Part shown: positions 41,984-51,579 of the stretch, one piece after another | Layout of the letters: each line of letters opens with the position of its first letter | How positions within the stretch are numbered: position 1 is the stretch's first letter | From: Caminibacter pacificus | GTDB lineage: Bacteria > Campylobacterota > Campylobacteria > Campylobacterales > Nautiliaceae | Reading direction: 5' to 3' | Length of the DNA stretch: 64,000 nt | Assembly: GCF_003752135.1 (NCBI RefSeq) | Contig: NZ_RJVK01000006.1 | Coordinates: forward strand, 1-64,000 | Translations under genes and position numbers: made by a program | Notes under the pieces: generated by a model | Database searches by the model: none | Told to the model about the DNA's origin: nothing | What the model saw: only the letters and a program-made list of their open reading frames with translations

Positions 41984-44101
41984 TTAGAAAATGAATTTTA
42001 TTTTTCCGTTTTCAAGTTCCACTTTAGTTTTAACTCTTTTTTGTTTTTGTTTATAAAAAACGTCGATTTTGACGGATTTCCCCTCAAGCAATTTCTTGAA
42101 ATTTGAGGGTGTGAGTTTGTAAGAGATTTTTTCTGTATCTACCTTATAAGGAATATAAAAATCACAGCTACCTTGATTTTCCCAGCCGTTTTCGGTTTTT
42201 ACGATTTTTCTATTCTCGCATATAAAAGCGTTTTTTCCGGCTAAAACATTGCCTTTACATTTAGGACATTTACCTATATTCCTTGAGTCTTGAGCAAGCT
42301 TTGAGAGTTCTTCTGCGTTTTTGTCTATTGAATTTTTAATAAGCTCAAATGTTTTTTTAATAATTTCGTTTCTCTTAATAAAAGCTTCCTGTAAAGTGAT
42401 TTTTTTATCAGTTAAAGCTTGTAATATCTCCTCTTCAAACTGATTAATAATATATACCGCTTCTTGGGGGATAAGTTTGATAAATTCAATCGCAAACTTA
42501 GTCGCAAAAAGTTTATTTTTACTTATTTCTACAAATGGTCTTTCTTTGTCCGTAACTTTGTTAAAAAGTGACTTATAAGTCGATTCGGCACCTATGTTTT
42601 TTTTCTTCATAACATCTAAGATTGAGCGTGTGGTATATAAACTCGGCGGTTTGGTATAGTCTTTAATAATAATTGTTTCTTCAGGTACTATTATGCTGTT
42701 TTCAAGGTTTTGAGGGTTTTGGATTTTACTTTTTCTTTTCTCTTCTCCGTAAATTTCCTTATATCCCAACGAAATGTCGCTTATTTCTTTTAGTTCTACC
42801 TCAACACCCTCAACTTCTCCTTTAATGGTAATTGTTTTAGTTATGGGATTTGGCATAAATATACTAAGTAGTCTTTTTGCCGCTAAATCAAACACAATTT
42901 TTTCATCTTTTGAGAGTTTGCTTATATCAATTCCCGCTCTTGCAACCGTGCAGGGAGTGTGATTGATTTTTAACTTTTCAGCCATCTCCTCGGGGTACCA
43001 TAACCCTTTTTTCTTCAAGTCAGGGTCGATTTCCACTCCGTAGAGTTTAGCGTAATAGCTCGCTATCTTTTGTTGTTCGGCAAAGTTATTTTCGGGCATC
43101 ATATTTTTACTATCCGTTCTCGGGTATGTGAGGATATTATTAAGATACATTTGCTCAAGCAGTCCTTTTTTTTCATCAAGCAGTGAAAACGGGTCTTTTT
43201 TTAATATTTTTGATGCGTCTTTTGCAAGGTCACTCCCGTCATACCACTTAAGCGGAGGCTCTTCTTTTTGTTTTATCTCAACTTTTTTAATTTTTATAGG
43301 TTTTTCATCTATTTTTTGCGCTATTTCATAAACTTTGTTTTGGTCGTATTTTACCTCATCAGGTAGTTTTACCACAAACTCACCCAAATCGGTTTTTAAC
43401 TTTATATTAAAAAACGTTTTTTTATCGTGCTGGAGATATTCTATAGTTCTTTTAACAATTAAATCGACTAAACGGGTTTGAGCTGTCCCAAACGATACTT
43501 TTTTATCCATTTTACCGATAAGATACCTTGAAGCGTTTATCCCTACCCCGTAGTTTAAATCACCTTTTAAAAGTGCCCTATTAGCCATTAGATGATATTC
43601 ACTTAGTCTTTTTTTATCGTGCAGATTGTCTAACGCCCATTCAAGCTCTTTTTTAAGAGCCTCTTTAGATAAGTTGTCCGTTCTGACAAAACCGCCGAGT
43701 TTATTTATCGTCTTTGTATATAAAAGTATCTCTTTACTGATACTTTTACCCTCATCGTCAGGGTCGGTTGCGTCAAGGATAATATCACACCCGAACAATA
43801 GATTTTTTAAGTCTCTATAAATTGAAAGTTTGTCCGGGTCCGGTTTTCTTGGGTAAAAATTATCTTCCGGAGGCAGGAAAGGGAGATAGTCTATATGATT
43901 TTTATATGCTCCCTCAAACTTCTTATCAAACTCTTTTAAGTCGGGTATTCCGAAAATATGCCCCGCAAGGGCAAAAATAGTTATTTCATACTCTCCGTAT
44001 TTTCCGACTATCGCTCTTCCTAAATTTTTAGGAGAGCCTATTATTTCGCTAAATATCGCTTTTTGTGAGGGTTTTTCGCACAATAGTAGTATTTTTTTCA
44101 T
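41984..44101 (-). CDS. Type IA DNA topoisomerase, topoisomerase III type (705 aa)
   Basis: The start at 44101 is preferred over a GTG two codons earlier because GGGTGGG precedes it. The TOPRIM domain shows LLLCEKPSQ and ATDPDDEGK. The active-site motif TYPRTDS lies near residue 325. A single C-terminal zinc-ribbon-like unit (CPKCKG...CEN...CDFY) follows. In the TOPRIM motif the usual REGE is DEGK, an unusual change in a metal-site residue. Conjugative plasmids often carry such an enzyme for decatenation or transfer. It is inside the conjugation operon. Confidence 0.9.
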   Translation of the reverse strand: MKKILLLCEKPSQKAIFSEIIGSPKNLGRAIVGKYGEYEITIFALAGHIFGIPDLKEFDKKFEGAYKNHIDYLPFLPPEDNFYPRKPDPDKLSIYRDLKNLLFGCDIILDATDPDDEGKSISKEILLYTKTINKLGGFVRTDNLSKEALKKELEWALDNLHDKKRLSEYHLMANRALLKGDLNYGVGINASRYLIGKMDKKVSFGTAQTRLVDLIVKRTIEYLQHDKKTFFNIKLKTDLGEFVVKLPDEVKYDQNKVYEIAQKIDEKPIKIKKVEIKQKEEPPLKWYDGSDLAKDASKILKKDPFSLLDEKKGLLEQMYLNNILTYPRTDSKNMMPENNFAEQQKIASYYAKLYGVEIDPDLKKKGLWYPEEMAEKLKINHTPCTVARAGIDISKLSKDEKIVFDLAAKRLLSIFMPNPITKTITIKGEVEGVEVELKEISDISLGYKEIYGEEKRKSKIQNPQNLENSIIVPEETIIIKDYTKPPSLYTTRSILDVMKKKNIGAESTYKSLFNKVTDKERPFVEISKNKLFATKFAIEFIKLIPQEAVYIINQFEEEILQALTDKKITLQEAFIKRNEIIKKTFELIKNSIDKNAEELSKLAQDSRNIGKCPKCKGNVLAGKNAFICENRKIVKTENGWENQGSCDFYIPYKVDTEKISYKLTPSNFKKLLEGKSVKIDVFYKQKQKRVKTKVELENGKIKFIF

Positions 44102-44109
44102 ACCCACCC

Positions 44110-44784
44110 TTAGAAATAATCTTTTCCGAGTTTAAAGTTATGTTGTTTTAAGAATCTTAAGGCGTCTTTTTGTGAGTCGAAAAGTACTTTAAGGCGCTTT
44201 GTTTTAGGGTCTATCGAATAGACTAAATTTGCTTCATTTAATACTTTTCTATAAAAGGCGGTATTTGGGAATTCGTAAAATACAATTTTTTTCTCATCGT
44301 CAGGCAGTTTAGGGAGCTTCGGGACTGCTTCAAGCTCATTATTTACTATTGCGTTCGTTACCGGAGAATCCTCAACGTATTTAGGCGGGTTTGGCATAGG
44401 CGCGTTTGCCTCATAGCCGTTTGGCAGAGTTGGGATAAATACAATATCTTGAGGACTTAAAGGTTTCTCAATTTGACAACCTTTTACCACTATTCTAACA
44501 TTTCCGTTATCATCCGTAACCTGATAAACCTCCGGATAAGTAATTTTTTGTTTGTAGATAAGATACTTACCAGCCTCATACGCTTTTATTTTAGCCATAT
44601 ACTCTTTGATTTTGCGTTCTGCGTACAATAATGCATCTCTATAACCTTTTTGATATCCGTCTTTGTAACCGACTTTATAACCTTGAGTATAAAAGAATTT
44701 TTCAGCTTCCGCACTTAGAGGCTTATCGCTTTTTGCATATAAAAAAGCACTCATTACGGCTGAAATTAATAGTAATTTTTTCAT
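44110..44784 (-). CDS. Exported protein with GYxxGY repeats (224 aa)
   Basis: The start at 44784 is set by AAGGAG upstream. A signal peptide ends near FLYA. A short region repeats GYKVGYKDGYQKGYRDAL near residue 40, then a proline-rich middle and a compact C-terminal alpha/beta domain (DAL RFLKQ). Probably a periplasmic component of the transfer apparatus; no family recognised. Confidence 0.5.
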   Translation of the reverse strand: MKKLLLISAVMSAFLYAKSDKPLSAEAEKFFYTQGYKVGYKDGYQKGYRDALLYAERKIKEYMAKIKAYEAGKYLIYKQKITYPEVYQVTDDNGNVRIVVKGCQIEKPLSPQDIVFIPTLPNGYEANAPMPNPPKYVEDSPVTNAIVNNELEAVPKLPKLPDDEKKIVFYEFPNTAFYRKVLNEANLVYSIDPKTKRLKVLFDSQKDALRFLKQHNFKLGKDYF

Positions 44785-44793
44785 AATCACTCC

Positions 44794-45507
44794 TTATTTT
44801 TGTTGTTGTAATATGGTAATTGCGTCGTTAAATATTTCTCTTAGCTTAGTCATATATTCAAATTGACTGAGTGTTATAGGTAAGTTTGTTATATTCATTG
44901 CGTTTGATGTCTTCACAATTGTGTAAAGGGAGCCCATAGAAGCTTCTATTAAAGTAAATAAAATAACGATAAAAAGTGTTGAATAAAATGCTCTTGTAAA
45001 AAAACAATCAAAATTTATATTAGATGTTGAATTATCAAGCGATGTTCTACATTTAACGTAGGACACTGAAAATACAAAGATAACTAACCCTACAGATATA
45101 ACTTCGAAAATTATAAATAATAAATATTCAATCAGAATAATTGTCGTTAATGTTATAGCTTCGTTTTTAACGGTAGGGTCTGTAAAATTTGAAATTATCT
45201 CATTAAACAGCTCAGGCGTCCATTTTGTTGTAAAAAAATAATAAATTCCTTTTGCAATATAAGGGGATTGTGTCGCGATAATAATTAAAATAATAAACGC
45301 ACTTGTTAAGGTAATAATAGAGAGCGAATAAATCACACTTCTTGCTAAAACACCCTCAAGTTTCATTTGTTCGTTATTAGCGTCCGTTCCTTGCTTGTAT
45401 TGATAATAAAAATATCCGCTTATGGCAAGTACCGGAAAAATTACTAACACCAAACTCAATCCGCCATATAAGGCGATTGAAGTTAAATCGTCTATCGAAA
45501 AGTTCAT
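44794..45507 (-). CDS. Polytopic inner-membrane protein of the conjugation operon (237 aa)
   Basis: Four or five hydrophobic helices (about 15-32, 55-78, 115-148, 170-192) and a polar C-terminus. The layout would suit an inner-membrane transfer protein, but no sequence signature is visible. Confidence 0.45.
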   Translation of the reverse strand: MNFSIDDLTSIALYGGLSLVLVIFPVLAISGYFYYQYKQGTDANNEQMKLEGVLARSVIYSLSIITLTSAFIILIIIATQSPYIAKGIYYFFTTKWTPELFNEIISNFTDPTVKNEAITLTTIILIEYLLFIIFEVISVGLVIFVFSVSYVKCRTSLDNSTSNINFDCFFTRAFYSTLFIVILFTLIEASMGSLYTIVKTSNAMNITNLPITLSQFEYMTKLREIFNDAITILQQQK

Positions 45508-45521
45508 TTTTTACCTGCTCC

Positions 45522-46451
45522 CTACCTTGTTGTGATATTTTTAATATCGTTTGCACTTTGCGGTTGAGGTTTTTTGCTTATTGTTACGATAACAACTCCT
45601 TTATCGTTTTTAACTATGTTTAAAAGATAAAATCTTCCGATTTTGTCACCTTTTTTATAAATTCTTTTACCAAGCCAAAGTTCTCCGTCTTTTACGGCTC
45701 CGTAATGAGCGATAATACCCGCTACTTGTTCGAATGTTTTGTTGTTTAAATCTGAAAAATCAACCCTACCGAGTGTTCTTTTTATTTTTCTTTCGGTCAG
45801 GCAGGTTTCGCCCTTTGAGATATTAAGTTTTGCGTCACAATTATTAGGATTGTTTTTGCAAAATTCTCTAAGAGCCTCAGGTGTTAAGACTCTATTAACT
45901 AAATAAAACTTACCTCTTGCTACAACCTTTTTAATTTCGGTTTTAGTTGTATCGCTTTTAATAATTCTTTGTCTTACGGGACAATTTGTGATTTTTTCCT
46001 CAATCAAAAACACCTTATCAGGCATTTTGTTTTGGAAATATCTTTGAAGTACGCCGCTATAAGTGACCGTGTAATTTGTTACTTCTTTAATTAGCGGGTG
46101 CAAATTGGAATGATTTGCGATAATTTGTGCGTTTAAAAACGCATCAGGACGTCTTTCATTTACCGCAAAAATCAAAAGCCCGGATTTTGTTTCAATCGGA
46201 TTGAAAGCAAGTTTAAGCCCTAAAGCTTTATACTTTACGATATCAGGAAGTGTTAAATTTTTAGTATTAATATAAACCATATAGCCGTTAAGTGTGATTT
46301 TTTGATTAATTGCGTATTTACTTTCGTTTTTTAGTACGCTTAGAGTATCGTAAATTCCGTCTTCATAAGCTTTTTTTAGAATTGGAGCATTTACCGCTCC
46401 AAACAATGTAGAAGTTGCGATAATAAGTGAAACAGATAATTTTTTAAGCAT
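45522..46451 (-). CDS. Exported protein with a GspC/PilP-like C-terminal domain (309 aa)
   Basis: A signal peptide (1-18, FGA) is followed by an alpha/beta region with five cysteines, clients for the DsbC-like isomerase. The last 70 residues (GELWLGKRIYKKGDKIGRFYLLNIVKNDKG) have the beta-strand rhythm of the HR domain of GspC/PilP. That could dock a secretin or outer-membrane channel. The assignment is tentative. Confidence 0.45.
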   Translation of the reverse strand: MLKKLSVSLIIATSTLFGAVNAPILKKAYEDGIYDTLSVLKNESKYAINQKITLNGYMVYINTKNLTLPDIVKYKALGLKLAFNPIETKSGLLIFAVNERRPDAFLNAQIIANHSNLHPLIKEVTNYTVTYSGVLQRYFQNKMPDKVFLIEEKITNCPVRQRIIKSDTTKTEIKKVVARGKFYLVNRVLTPEALREFCKNNPNNCDAKLNISKGETCLTERKIKRTLGRVDFSDLNNKTFEQVAGIIAHYGAVKDGELWLGKRIYKKGDKIGRFYLLNIVKNDKGVVIVTISKKPQPQSANDIKNITTR

Positions 46452-46463
46452 TTTATCTCCTTT

Positions 46464-46814
46464 TTAATTTTTTGTATTTTTTATTGCTTTTAGGTTTTTT
46501 ATTTTTTTAAGTAAAAAATTAATTTTTCTATCTTCTAAGTTTATTTTTTGGGTTAAAATATTTAGCTTAGTAATCTCTTTTCTATATTCGTCTTCAAGTT
46601 TTTTGTTTTGCTCCCTAAGAGAGATTAATTCATTCCATAATATCCCCGTTTGCTTGTCCTGAAGTAGAAATTCAGTATATACTTGTTTCATATTAGGGAC
46701 ATAAGTTTGAAATATTTCTGTACATAAGCCGCATCCCTCAACGCAGGCACAATGACAACCCGCATATAAATTAACTACCACTGCCGCAGTTATAATAGTT
46801 AAGGCTTTTTTCAT
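46464..46814 (-). CDS. Small exported cysteine-rich coiled-coil protein (116 aa)
   Basis: A signal peptide is followed at once by clustered cysteines at 20, 22, 24, 28 and 31, then a coiled coil (about 55-112). The C20 context (YAGC) resembles a lipobox only weakly. The architecture mirrors the protein at 21664. The cysteine cluster may be a disulfide or metal site. Confidence 0.5.
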   Translation of the reverse strand: MKKALTIITAAVVVNLYAGCHCACVEGCGLCTEIFQTYVPNMKQVYTEFLLQDKQTGILWNELISLREQNKKLEDEYRKEITKLNILTQKINLEDRKINFLLKKIKNLKAIKNTKN

Positions 46815-46822
46815 CTTAACCC

Positions 46823-47224
46823 TTATATTTCATATTTTTGTTTTAGATAGTTTATAAAGTCGGGATAATTTCTTAATATCTCTTCAGACATAAACGTTTC
46901 TTTCATAAATTTATAAATTTTTTTGCTATCACTCCAGCCAAAATAATTTTTCACTTCTTTTTTTATAACTTCATCAACCTCTTGGTATGAAGACAATTTT
47001 TCCTTTTCTTTTATAGAATCGTAGAGTTCATATATTATGTCAATTGCCTGATATCTTATTCTTAGCAGTTCTTCGACAACCTCTTTTTTTATAAAAAAAT
47101 GAACGTAATCAATCGCTTTATTACTATAAACAAACCATTTTGGGTGCTTCTTAATCCACTTATAAATTGTTTTTTCCGAAATAGAAAGTAAATCCGCAGC
47201 CTGTTTTATTGTATAGACATTCAT
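46823..47224 (-). CDS. MerR/excisionase-like helix-turn-helix protein (133 aa)
   Basis: Residues 1-25 (TIKQAADLLSISEKTIYKWIKKHP) form an excisionase-type helix-turn-helix. The C-terminal part is helical. It lies within the conjugation operon, so it probably regulates that operon or binds plasmid DNA at transfer. Confidence 0.65.
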   Translation of the reverse strand: MNVYTIKQAADLLSISEKTIYKWIKKHPKWFVYSNKAIDYVHFFIKKEVVEELLRIRYQAIDIIYELYDSIKEKEKLSSYQEVDEVIKKEVKNYFGWSDSKKIYKFMKETFMSEEILRNYPDFINYLKQKYEI

Positions 47225-47235
47225 ACACCCACCTT

Positions 47236-47493
47236 TTATTTGTAATAGATAAATTGATTTGTTCTATTATTTTGCTGAGGTCTATGCCCTATTGCCGCCT
47301 CTACGTCTTTTATAAACCTATCAGTTTGTAAAAACTGATTTTTTAAAAATCTGTTAAACCAAATTTGGTCTTCATATACAAAAGGTTGATAATTTTTATC
47401 GAAATAGATAATTTTCTGAGGCGGTTTTTTCGTGGCACAACCGCTAAGAAATAGACTGCCTAAAAACATTAAAAAAATTACTTTCAATTTCAT
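47236..47493 (-). CDS. Small outer-membrane lipoprotein, VirB7-like (85 aa)
   Basis: The signal sequence ends in the lipobox LSGC with the acylated cysteine at residue 19, followed by ATKKPP. The size fits VirB7-type lipoproteins that anchor the type IV core complex in the outer membrane. GAAAGGAG precedes the ATG, inside the last 50 bases of the upstream gene. Confidence 0.65.
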   Translation of the reverse strand: MKLKVIFLMFLGSLFLSGCATKKPPQKIIYFDKNYQPFVYEDQIWFNRFLKNQFLQTDRFIKDVEAAIGHRPQQNNRTNQFIYYK

Positions 47494-48427
47494 TTTTTCT
47501 CCTTTCTTGATTTTGCACGCTTATAAGTGTCTCGTATTTTGCTTTGATTTTGTTAGGATTATCGGTTACTGCTATGATTTTTATAATGTCTTTATATAAA
47601 CCAAACTCTTTTGCGGCTTTGAATGTGTCAATTTCCTCGCTAAAAAGTTCAAGTTCCTTAGGGGCTTTTTTAGTAGTTGCTTCGTATCTTTTAGTTACAT
47701 TAACGTATGTAGAAATATCTTTTAAAATGGATATATTTTGTTCAAGTATGTTTTTATTTTTATCTTTTATATTTTTTATTTCTTCTTTTAATTCGCTTAT
47801 TATTTCCCATTTTTTCAAATCGTCTTTTTCTTTTTCAAGTTCTTTATATAAAGAGCCTATGATGTCGTTTTTACTTATAAAATCGTTTATCACTTTATCG
47901 GCGCTGATACGTCTTATACTTATCTGTTCTTTAATTTCAAATTTATAGCCGTCATCTTTTAATTTCAACGGCAATGAGGAATTATATTTCTTTAAAAAAT
48001 CTATCTTTTCCTCTACGGGTAATTTTTTAAATTCCGTAACTTTAATTTTTAAGTTAAAGTCACTTTTAATTCTTTTAAATTCCTCTTCGATTAATTTATC
48101 TATATCCGTTTTTGATAGAGGGTTTTTTACAAATAAATGAGGGTATTTTTCTTTTTCTATATTTAAAGTTTTAATTTTCCCCGTGTCCGGAAATTTTGAA
48201 GTTTGATATAACAAAAAAATATCGTTTGAATTTACAATAACGTAGTTATTTACTTTAACGGCAATATCTGTAGGAGGAATAGTGAATTCTTCTAAGGATT
48301 CTAACTGCTCCGATAAAATAATAAATTTATCTTCGTATTTTCCTTTTAGCTCTTTTTCCTCTTTTTTAATTTTACTTTCTATTTTTGATAAGGCAAAATA
48401 ATCTTTTTCGATTTCTTTAATATCCAT
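47444..48427 (-). CDS. Coiled-coil protein of unknown function (327 aa)
   Basis: E/K-rich coiled coils (about 1-45 and 190-240) flank a mixed domain. No membrane segment or motif. It is the first gene of the conjugation operon that runs to 40157. Its upstream region is shared with the gene at 52941. Confidence 0.45.
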   Translation of the reverse strand: MDIKEIEKDYFALSKIESKIKKEEKELKGKYEDKFIILSEQLESLEEFTIPPTDIAVKVNNYVIVNSNDIFLLYQTSKFPDTGKIKTLNIEKEKYPHLFVKNPLSKTDIDKLIEEEFKRIKSDFNLKIKVTEFKKLPVEEKIDFLKKYNSSLPLKLKDDGYKFEIKEQISIRRISADKVINDFISKNDIIGSLYKELEKEKDDLKKWEIISELKEEIKNIKDKNKNILEQNISILKDISTYVNVTKRYEATTKKAPKELELFSEEIDTFKAAKEFGLYKDIIKIIAVTDNPNKIKAKYETLISVQNQERRKNEIESNFFNVFRQSIS

Positions 48428-48456
48428 AAAAAACCCTTAAAAGCAATTTTGTTTAA

Positions 48457-48525
48457 ATTATACGAATTTTTCCCCGAGTTCAACGAGGTGGTAAAGAAAA
48501 ATTTTGAAAAATTTTTAAAATTTTT
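48457..48525 (-). promoter_or_regulatory. Shared conjugation-operon promoter region, copy A
   Basis: On the minus strand, TATAAT is the complement of 48457-48462, with TTGAAC 15 bases upstream. The stretch 48466-48525 matches 56335-56394 at most positions, including ACCACCTC before TTGAAC. Confidence 0.65.
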
Positions 48526-48564
48526 TGCGGGTCGGACGCCCACTATTTAAGTGAGCGCCCTTTT

Positions 48565-48606
48565 TTGCGGAAATTTTGCGGAAAACAAAAAAGAAAAAGG
48601 ACGACT
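48565..48606 (+). other. Orphan purine-rich leader without a gene
   Basis: GCGGAAA and A/G runs ending AAAAAGGACG repeat the leaders in front of the genes at 20628 and 38263, but only a few codons follow before a stop. It is a probable remnant of a lost gene. Confidence 0.45.
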
Positions 48607-48639
48607 ATTACTCAATAGCCGCAAATTATTATATCAAAT

Positions 48640-50868
48640 TTAGACATTTTCCCACTCCTCCTCAAAACCTTTATAAGTGGTAATTCTTAAAGGCGAAGGA
48701 TTCTCACCGACATAATAACTTTGTATAATAATAGGATTATCCCCATTTAATAGAAGTGATAAACCTTTTGAGAAGCTGCTTAGTTTTTTAACCGGAAATG
48801 CCGGTTTTTTTTCTATTTTAAGCGAAGTCGTGTCGGCTTTAATGCTTTTTTCTTTACCCATTTCTCTTATAATCTCTTTCTCCTCAAGCACCTCAACCTC
48901 ATCTATATATTTTTCGACATATTCAAAAATTTCCTCATCTTGTACTTGCAAAACAAGTTTTTTCATATTTCCTAAAATTCTTTTCATTTCTCTATCGTCG
49001 TTTTCAGGTAAAAACGACGCTTTATCCTGTGTTGAATACACCATACTGATTTTTAACGAACGAGCTTGAGCGTTTTGCGTTGCCATACCTGCTGTTGCGT
49101 AACTTCCCCATTCGTCTAAAATAACCATATAAAGAGGAAGAGGTTTAAGTTTGTTTTGGTATATTTTAAGCTGGAGCGGTAAGGCTTCTTGATTTTCCCC
49201 ACCAAGTCCCAAAGATGTTGCAAGTTTGATTAAAATAACATACATTTTCGCTATCATAATAAGTTGGTCTTCCGCCATATTTAAAACCGGGAACATTACG
49301 TACAAAACTTTATTGTTTCTGATAATGTCGGCTAAATCAACGTCCGGGTATAAGTCGTTAAAGATATGTTTATACATATTGAAAAGCTGGAATACCCTAT
49401 CCCATTGTTGCTGAGCGTATTGATGTTGTCTCATATCGTCAGGTTTTAGTTTTTCGAGGTTTTCATTACTTTCCGTTACCCCTAAAGCAATAAATAATTT
49501 ATTCATATCAAGTTCCGTTTCGCTTTTTGCAAACGAAACAGCTTTATTTAAAGCTTCAGTGTCGTTTTTTAGTGTATTGTAAGCTTCCCGTATATCTTTA
49601 ATGTTTGCAAAATTCGGATAAATATATAAAAATCTTTTATTTTTTTCATATTTTAAATATGCCTTAATCGCTTTCGCGACTGATTGAGTATATTGTTTCC
49701 AAGTTGAATAAACACCTGAAATATACGAATCCATTTGGGTTGTTAAATCTACAATTGTAGCCATATAATCAATATCAACCCCGAGTATATTTTCGATTTT
49801 TTTTCTTTTGTCAGGATTTCTTGTCATAAATTCCACTAAAACATCGGCATCTTCAATATCTTTAAGTTTTGCAATTTTTTCTTTTCTCGCTTTTTTAAGA
49901 TATTTACCAAGCTCGTCGTCTTCTTGAGCTTTTTGTTTAATAAGCTCATTTAACTCAGTTGTCATTGCATATAGCATAACATACACAAATGTAAATTCTA
50001 TATCTTCCATATAGTTTGTAATGTCGGAAAATGTAAAAGGCTCTTTGTGGTATTTTTGTCTGATTTTTAAAAATCCGATAGGATAAGCCGCCGCAACTTT
50101 ACCTCTGTTTTTAAAATAATCTTGATTTCCGTCTCCTCCACCCGGAAGTAAGCTGTTTAAAAACTCTTTTAGTTGTATGAGTTTAAGAGACAGCGCAGGA
50201 GAGAATGTGTTAGTAGGCGGTCTGTTTTCGGGATTGATATAGTTATTAACAAAAAACTGAGTTTCGTATCCGTGTTTTTTACAAATTGTATAAAGTTGCT
50301 GTTCTATTGCTTGGTCTGCTTTCCCGTCAATGAATAAAAATCCGCCGCCTGAGGCGAGAATATCGCCCACAAAAGATAAAATCGTTTCCGTTTTACCCGC
50401 ACCCGTTGTCCCGATAAAAGCAAGGTGGGTTGTAAGTGTTCCTATATCAAAACCTACCTGTAAGTGAGGTTGTTTTTTAGCCCACTTCCCCTTTTTAATT
50501 AATTCGGTTAATTTTTTTTCTCCTCCATTTACGATTGAGAGATGCTCCTGTAAATCCTCTTGATATATGCGATAACCAAATATCGTATATAGTTTTTCGG
50601 ATACCACCGGAGCAAACATTCTGTCATAAAACGCCTTTTTTACTTTATTTGACAAAAAAGGCTCGTAAAAGTCCTGATAATATCTAAAAAGAGTATAAGC
50701 AGTCGATAAAGTACCTAAAGTTGGGAGAAAGAAAGTAAGAGCCGAGCTGAATAATAATCTTATTTTTAAAGACTCTTCTTTATCTTTTATATGTTTTCTT
50801 GCCTCTTTAAGCCCCATAATTAAATGAGGAGTGTTTCCTCTTGCTTCATCTCTTACAACTCTTCTCAT
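48640..50868 (-). CDS. Type IV coupling protein, VirD4/TrbC/DotL-like ATPase (742 aa)
   Basis: Two N-terminal membrane helices (about 38-62) are followed by a RecA-type ATPase with Walker A GTTGAGKT at 153-160 and Walker B VILDEWGSY near residue 580. The insert between and the FIDGKADQ segment fit the TrbC(IncI)/DotL branch of coupling proteins. It brings the relaxase-DNA complex to the secretion channel. The gene follows a DotM-position membrane protein. TAAAGGGAAAAG precedes the ATG. Confidence 0.85.
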   Translation of the reverse strand: MRRVVRDEARGNTPHLIMGLKEARKHIKDKEESLKIRLLFSSALTFFLPTLGTLSTAYTLFRYYQDFYEPFLSNKVKKAFYDRMFAPVVSEKLYTIFGYRIYQEDLQEHLSIVNGGEKKLTELIKKGKWAKKQPHLQVGFDIGTLTTHLAFIGTTGAGKTETILSFVGDILASGGGFLFIDGKADQAIEQQLYTICKKHGYETQFFVNNYINPENRPPTNTFSPALSLKLIQLKEFLNSLLPGGGDGNQDYFKNRGKVAAAYPIGFLKIRQKYHKEPFTFSDITNYMEDIEFTFVYVMLYAMTTELNELIKQKAQEDDELGKYLKKARKEKIAKLKDIEDADVLVEFMTRNPDKRKKIENILGVDIDYMATIVDLTTQMDSYISGVYSTWKQYTQSVAKAIKAYLKYEKNKRFLYIYPNFANIKDIREAYNTLKNDTEALNKAVSFAKSETELDMNKLFIALGVTESNENLEKLKPDDMRQHQYAQQQWDRVFQLFNMYKHIFNDLYPDVDLADIIRNNKVLYVMFPVLNMAEDQLIMIAKMYVILIKLATSLGLGGENQEALPLQLKIYQNKLKPLPLYMVILDEWGSYATAGMATQNAQARSLKISMVYSTQDKASFLPENDDREMKRILGNMKKLVLQVQDEEIFEYVEKYIDEVEVLEEKEIIREMGKEKSIKADTTSLKIEKKPAFPVKKLSSFSKGLSLLLNGDNPIIIQSYYVGENPSPLRITTYKGFEEEWENV

Positions 50869-50877
50869 CTTTTCCCT

Positions 50878-51579
50878 TTAGTTCAATTCTCTTATTAAAA
50901 CCAATATTGTAAGTTTTCCTATCTGTTGTAATGTAAAGTTTTGATTGTAAAGCTGTAACAAATCGTTTTTTGTTATTTCTTGAATAGCAAATACGTTTTT
51001 TACGGAATTTATAACTATTTGTTCCAAATTTTGTTGAAGACTTAGGTCGTTTTTACTTGATTCATCAGTTTGTGAGGCTATATTGCCAAGTTGTGATACT
51101 TTTTTTAATTCTTTTATTGTGTCGTAATAACTTTGAATATTTTTATATGCTTTTATTATAGAATCTATTGCGTCTATTACTCTTCTTATAGCATTTTTAT
51201 CAACTAAAGCTATATAGTAATTGCTTATAAGTTTTTGAGCGTTATCTAAAAAATATTTCAAATCCGCTTTTAAAGGGGCTTTTAAATCTTCCAAACTAAC
51301 GTTTGCTATGTTAATATCTCCTATTTCGTCAATTATGTTATTACTAAGCTGTTGAATATTGTTTTCAAGTTGTTTTATCGTAGGTTGCATATCCCGGTAA
51401 GTCTTATTGACTCTTTGAGACAAATCCGCAAGTTTTACGCTATCGTATCCGTACTCTTTTATAATAGATTGATACTCTTTATCGTATTTTTCAAATTGTA
51501 TTTTAAAATTATTCAATGAGGTTATTGTAGTATTTGCAAATAAAAAAACTCCGAAAATCAATAATACTATTTTTTTCAT
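50878..51579 (-). CDS. Exported coiled-coil protein (233 aa)
   Basis: A signal peptide (1-16, LFANT) is followed by long amphipathic helices throughout. No cysteine. It overlaps the previous gene by four bases (ATGA). It is likely a periplasmic transfer component; no family recognised. Confidence 0.5.
   Translation of the reverse strand: MKKIVLLIFGVFLFANTTITSLNNFKIQFEKYDKEYQSIIKEYGYDSVKLADLSQRVNKTYRDMQPTIKQLENNIQQLSNNIIDEIGDINIANVSLEDLKAPLKADLKYFLDNAQKLISNYYIALVDKNAIRRVIDAIDSIIKAYKNIQSYYDTIKELKKVSQLGNIASQTDESSKNDLSLQQNLEQIVINSVKNVFAIQEITKNDLLQLYNQNFTLQQIGKLTILVLIRELN

Noticed and set aside
41971-41990. CTCC and TAGAAAA on the + strand near the VirB8-like gene
   Set aside because: No -10 follows and the bases are the ribosome site and stop-codon region of minus-strand genes read backwards.
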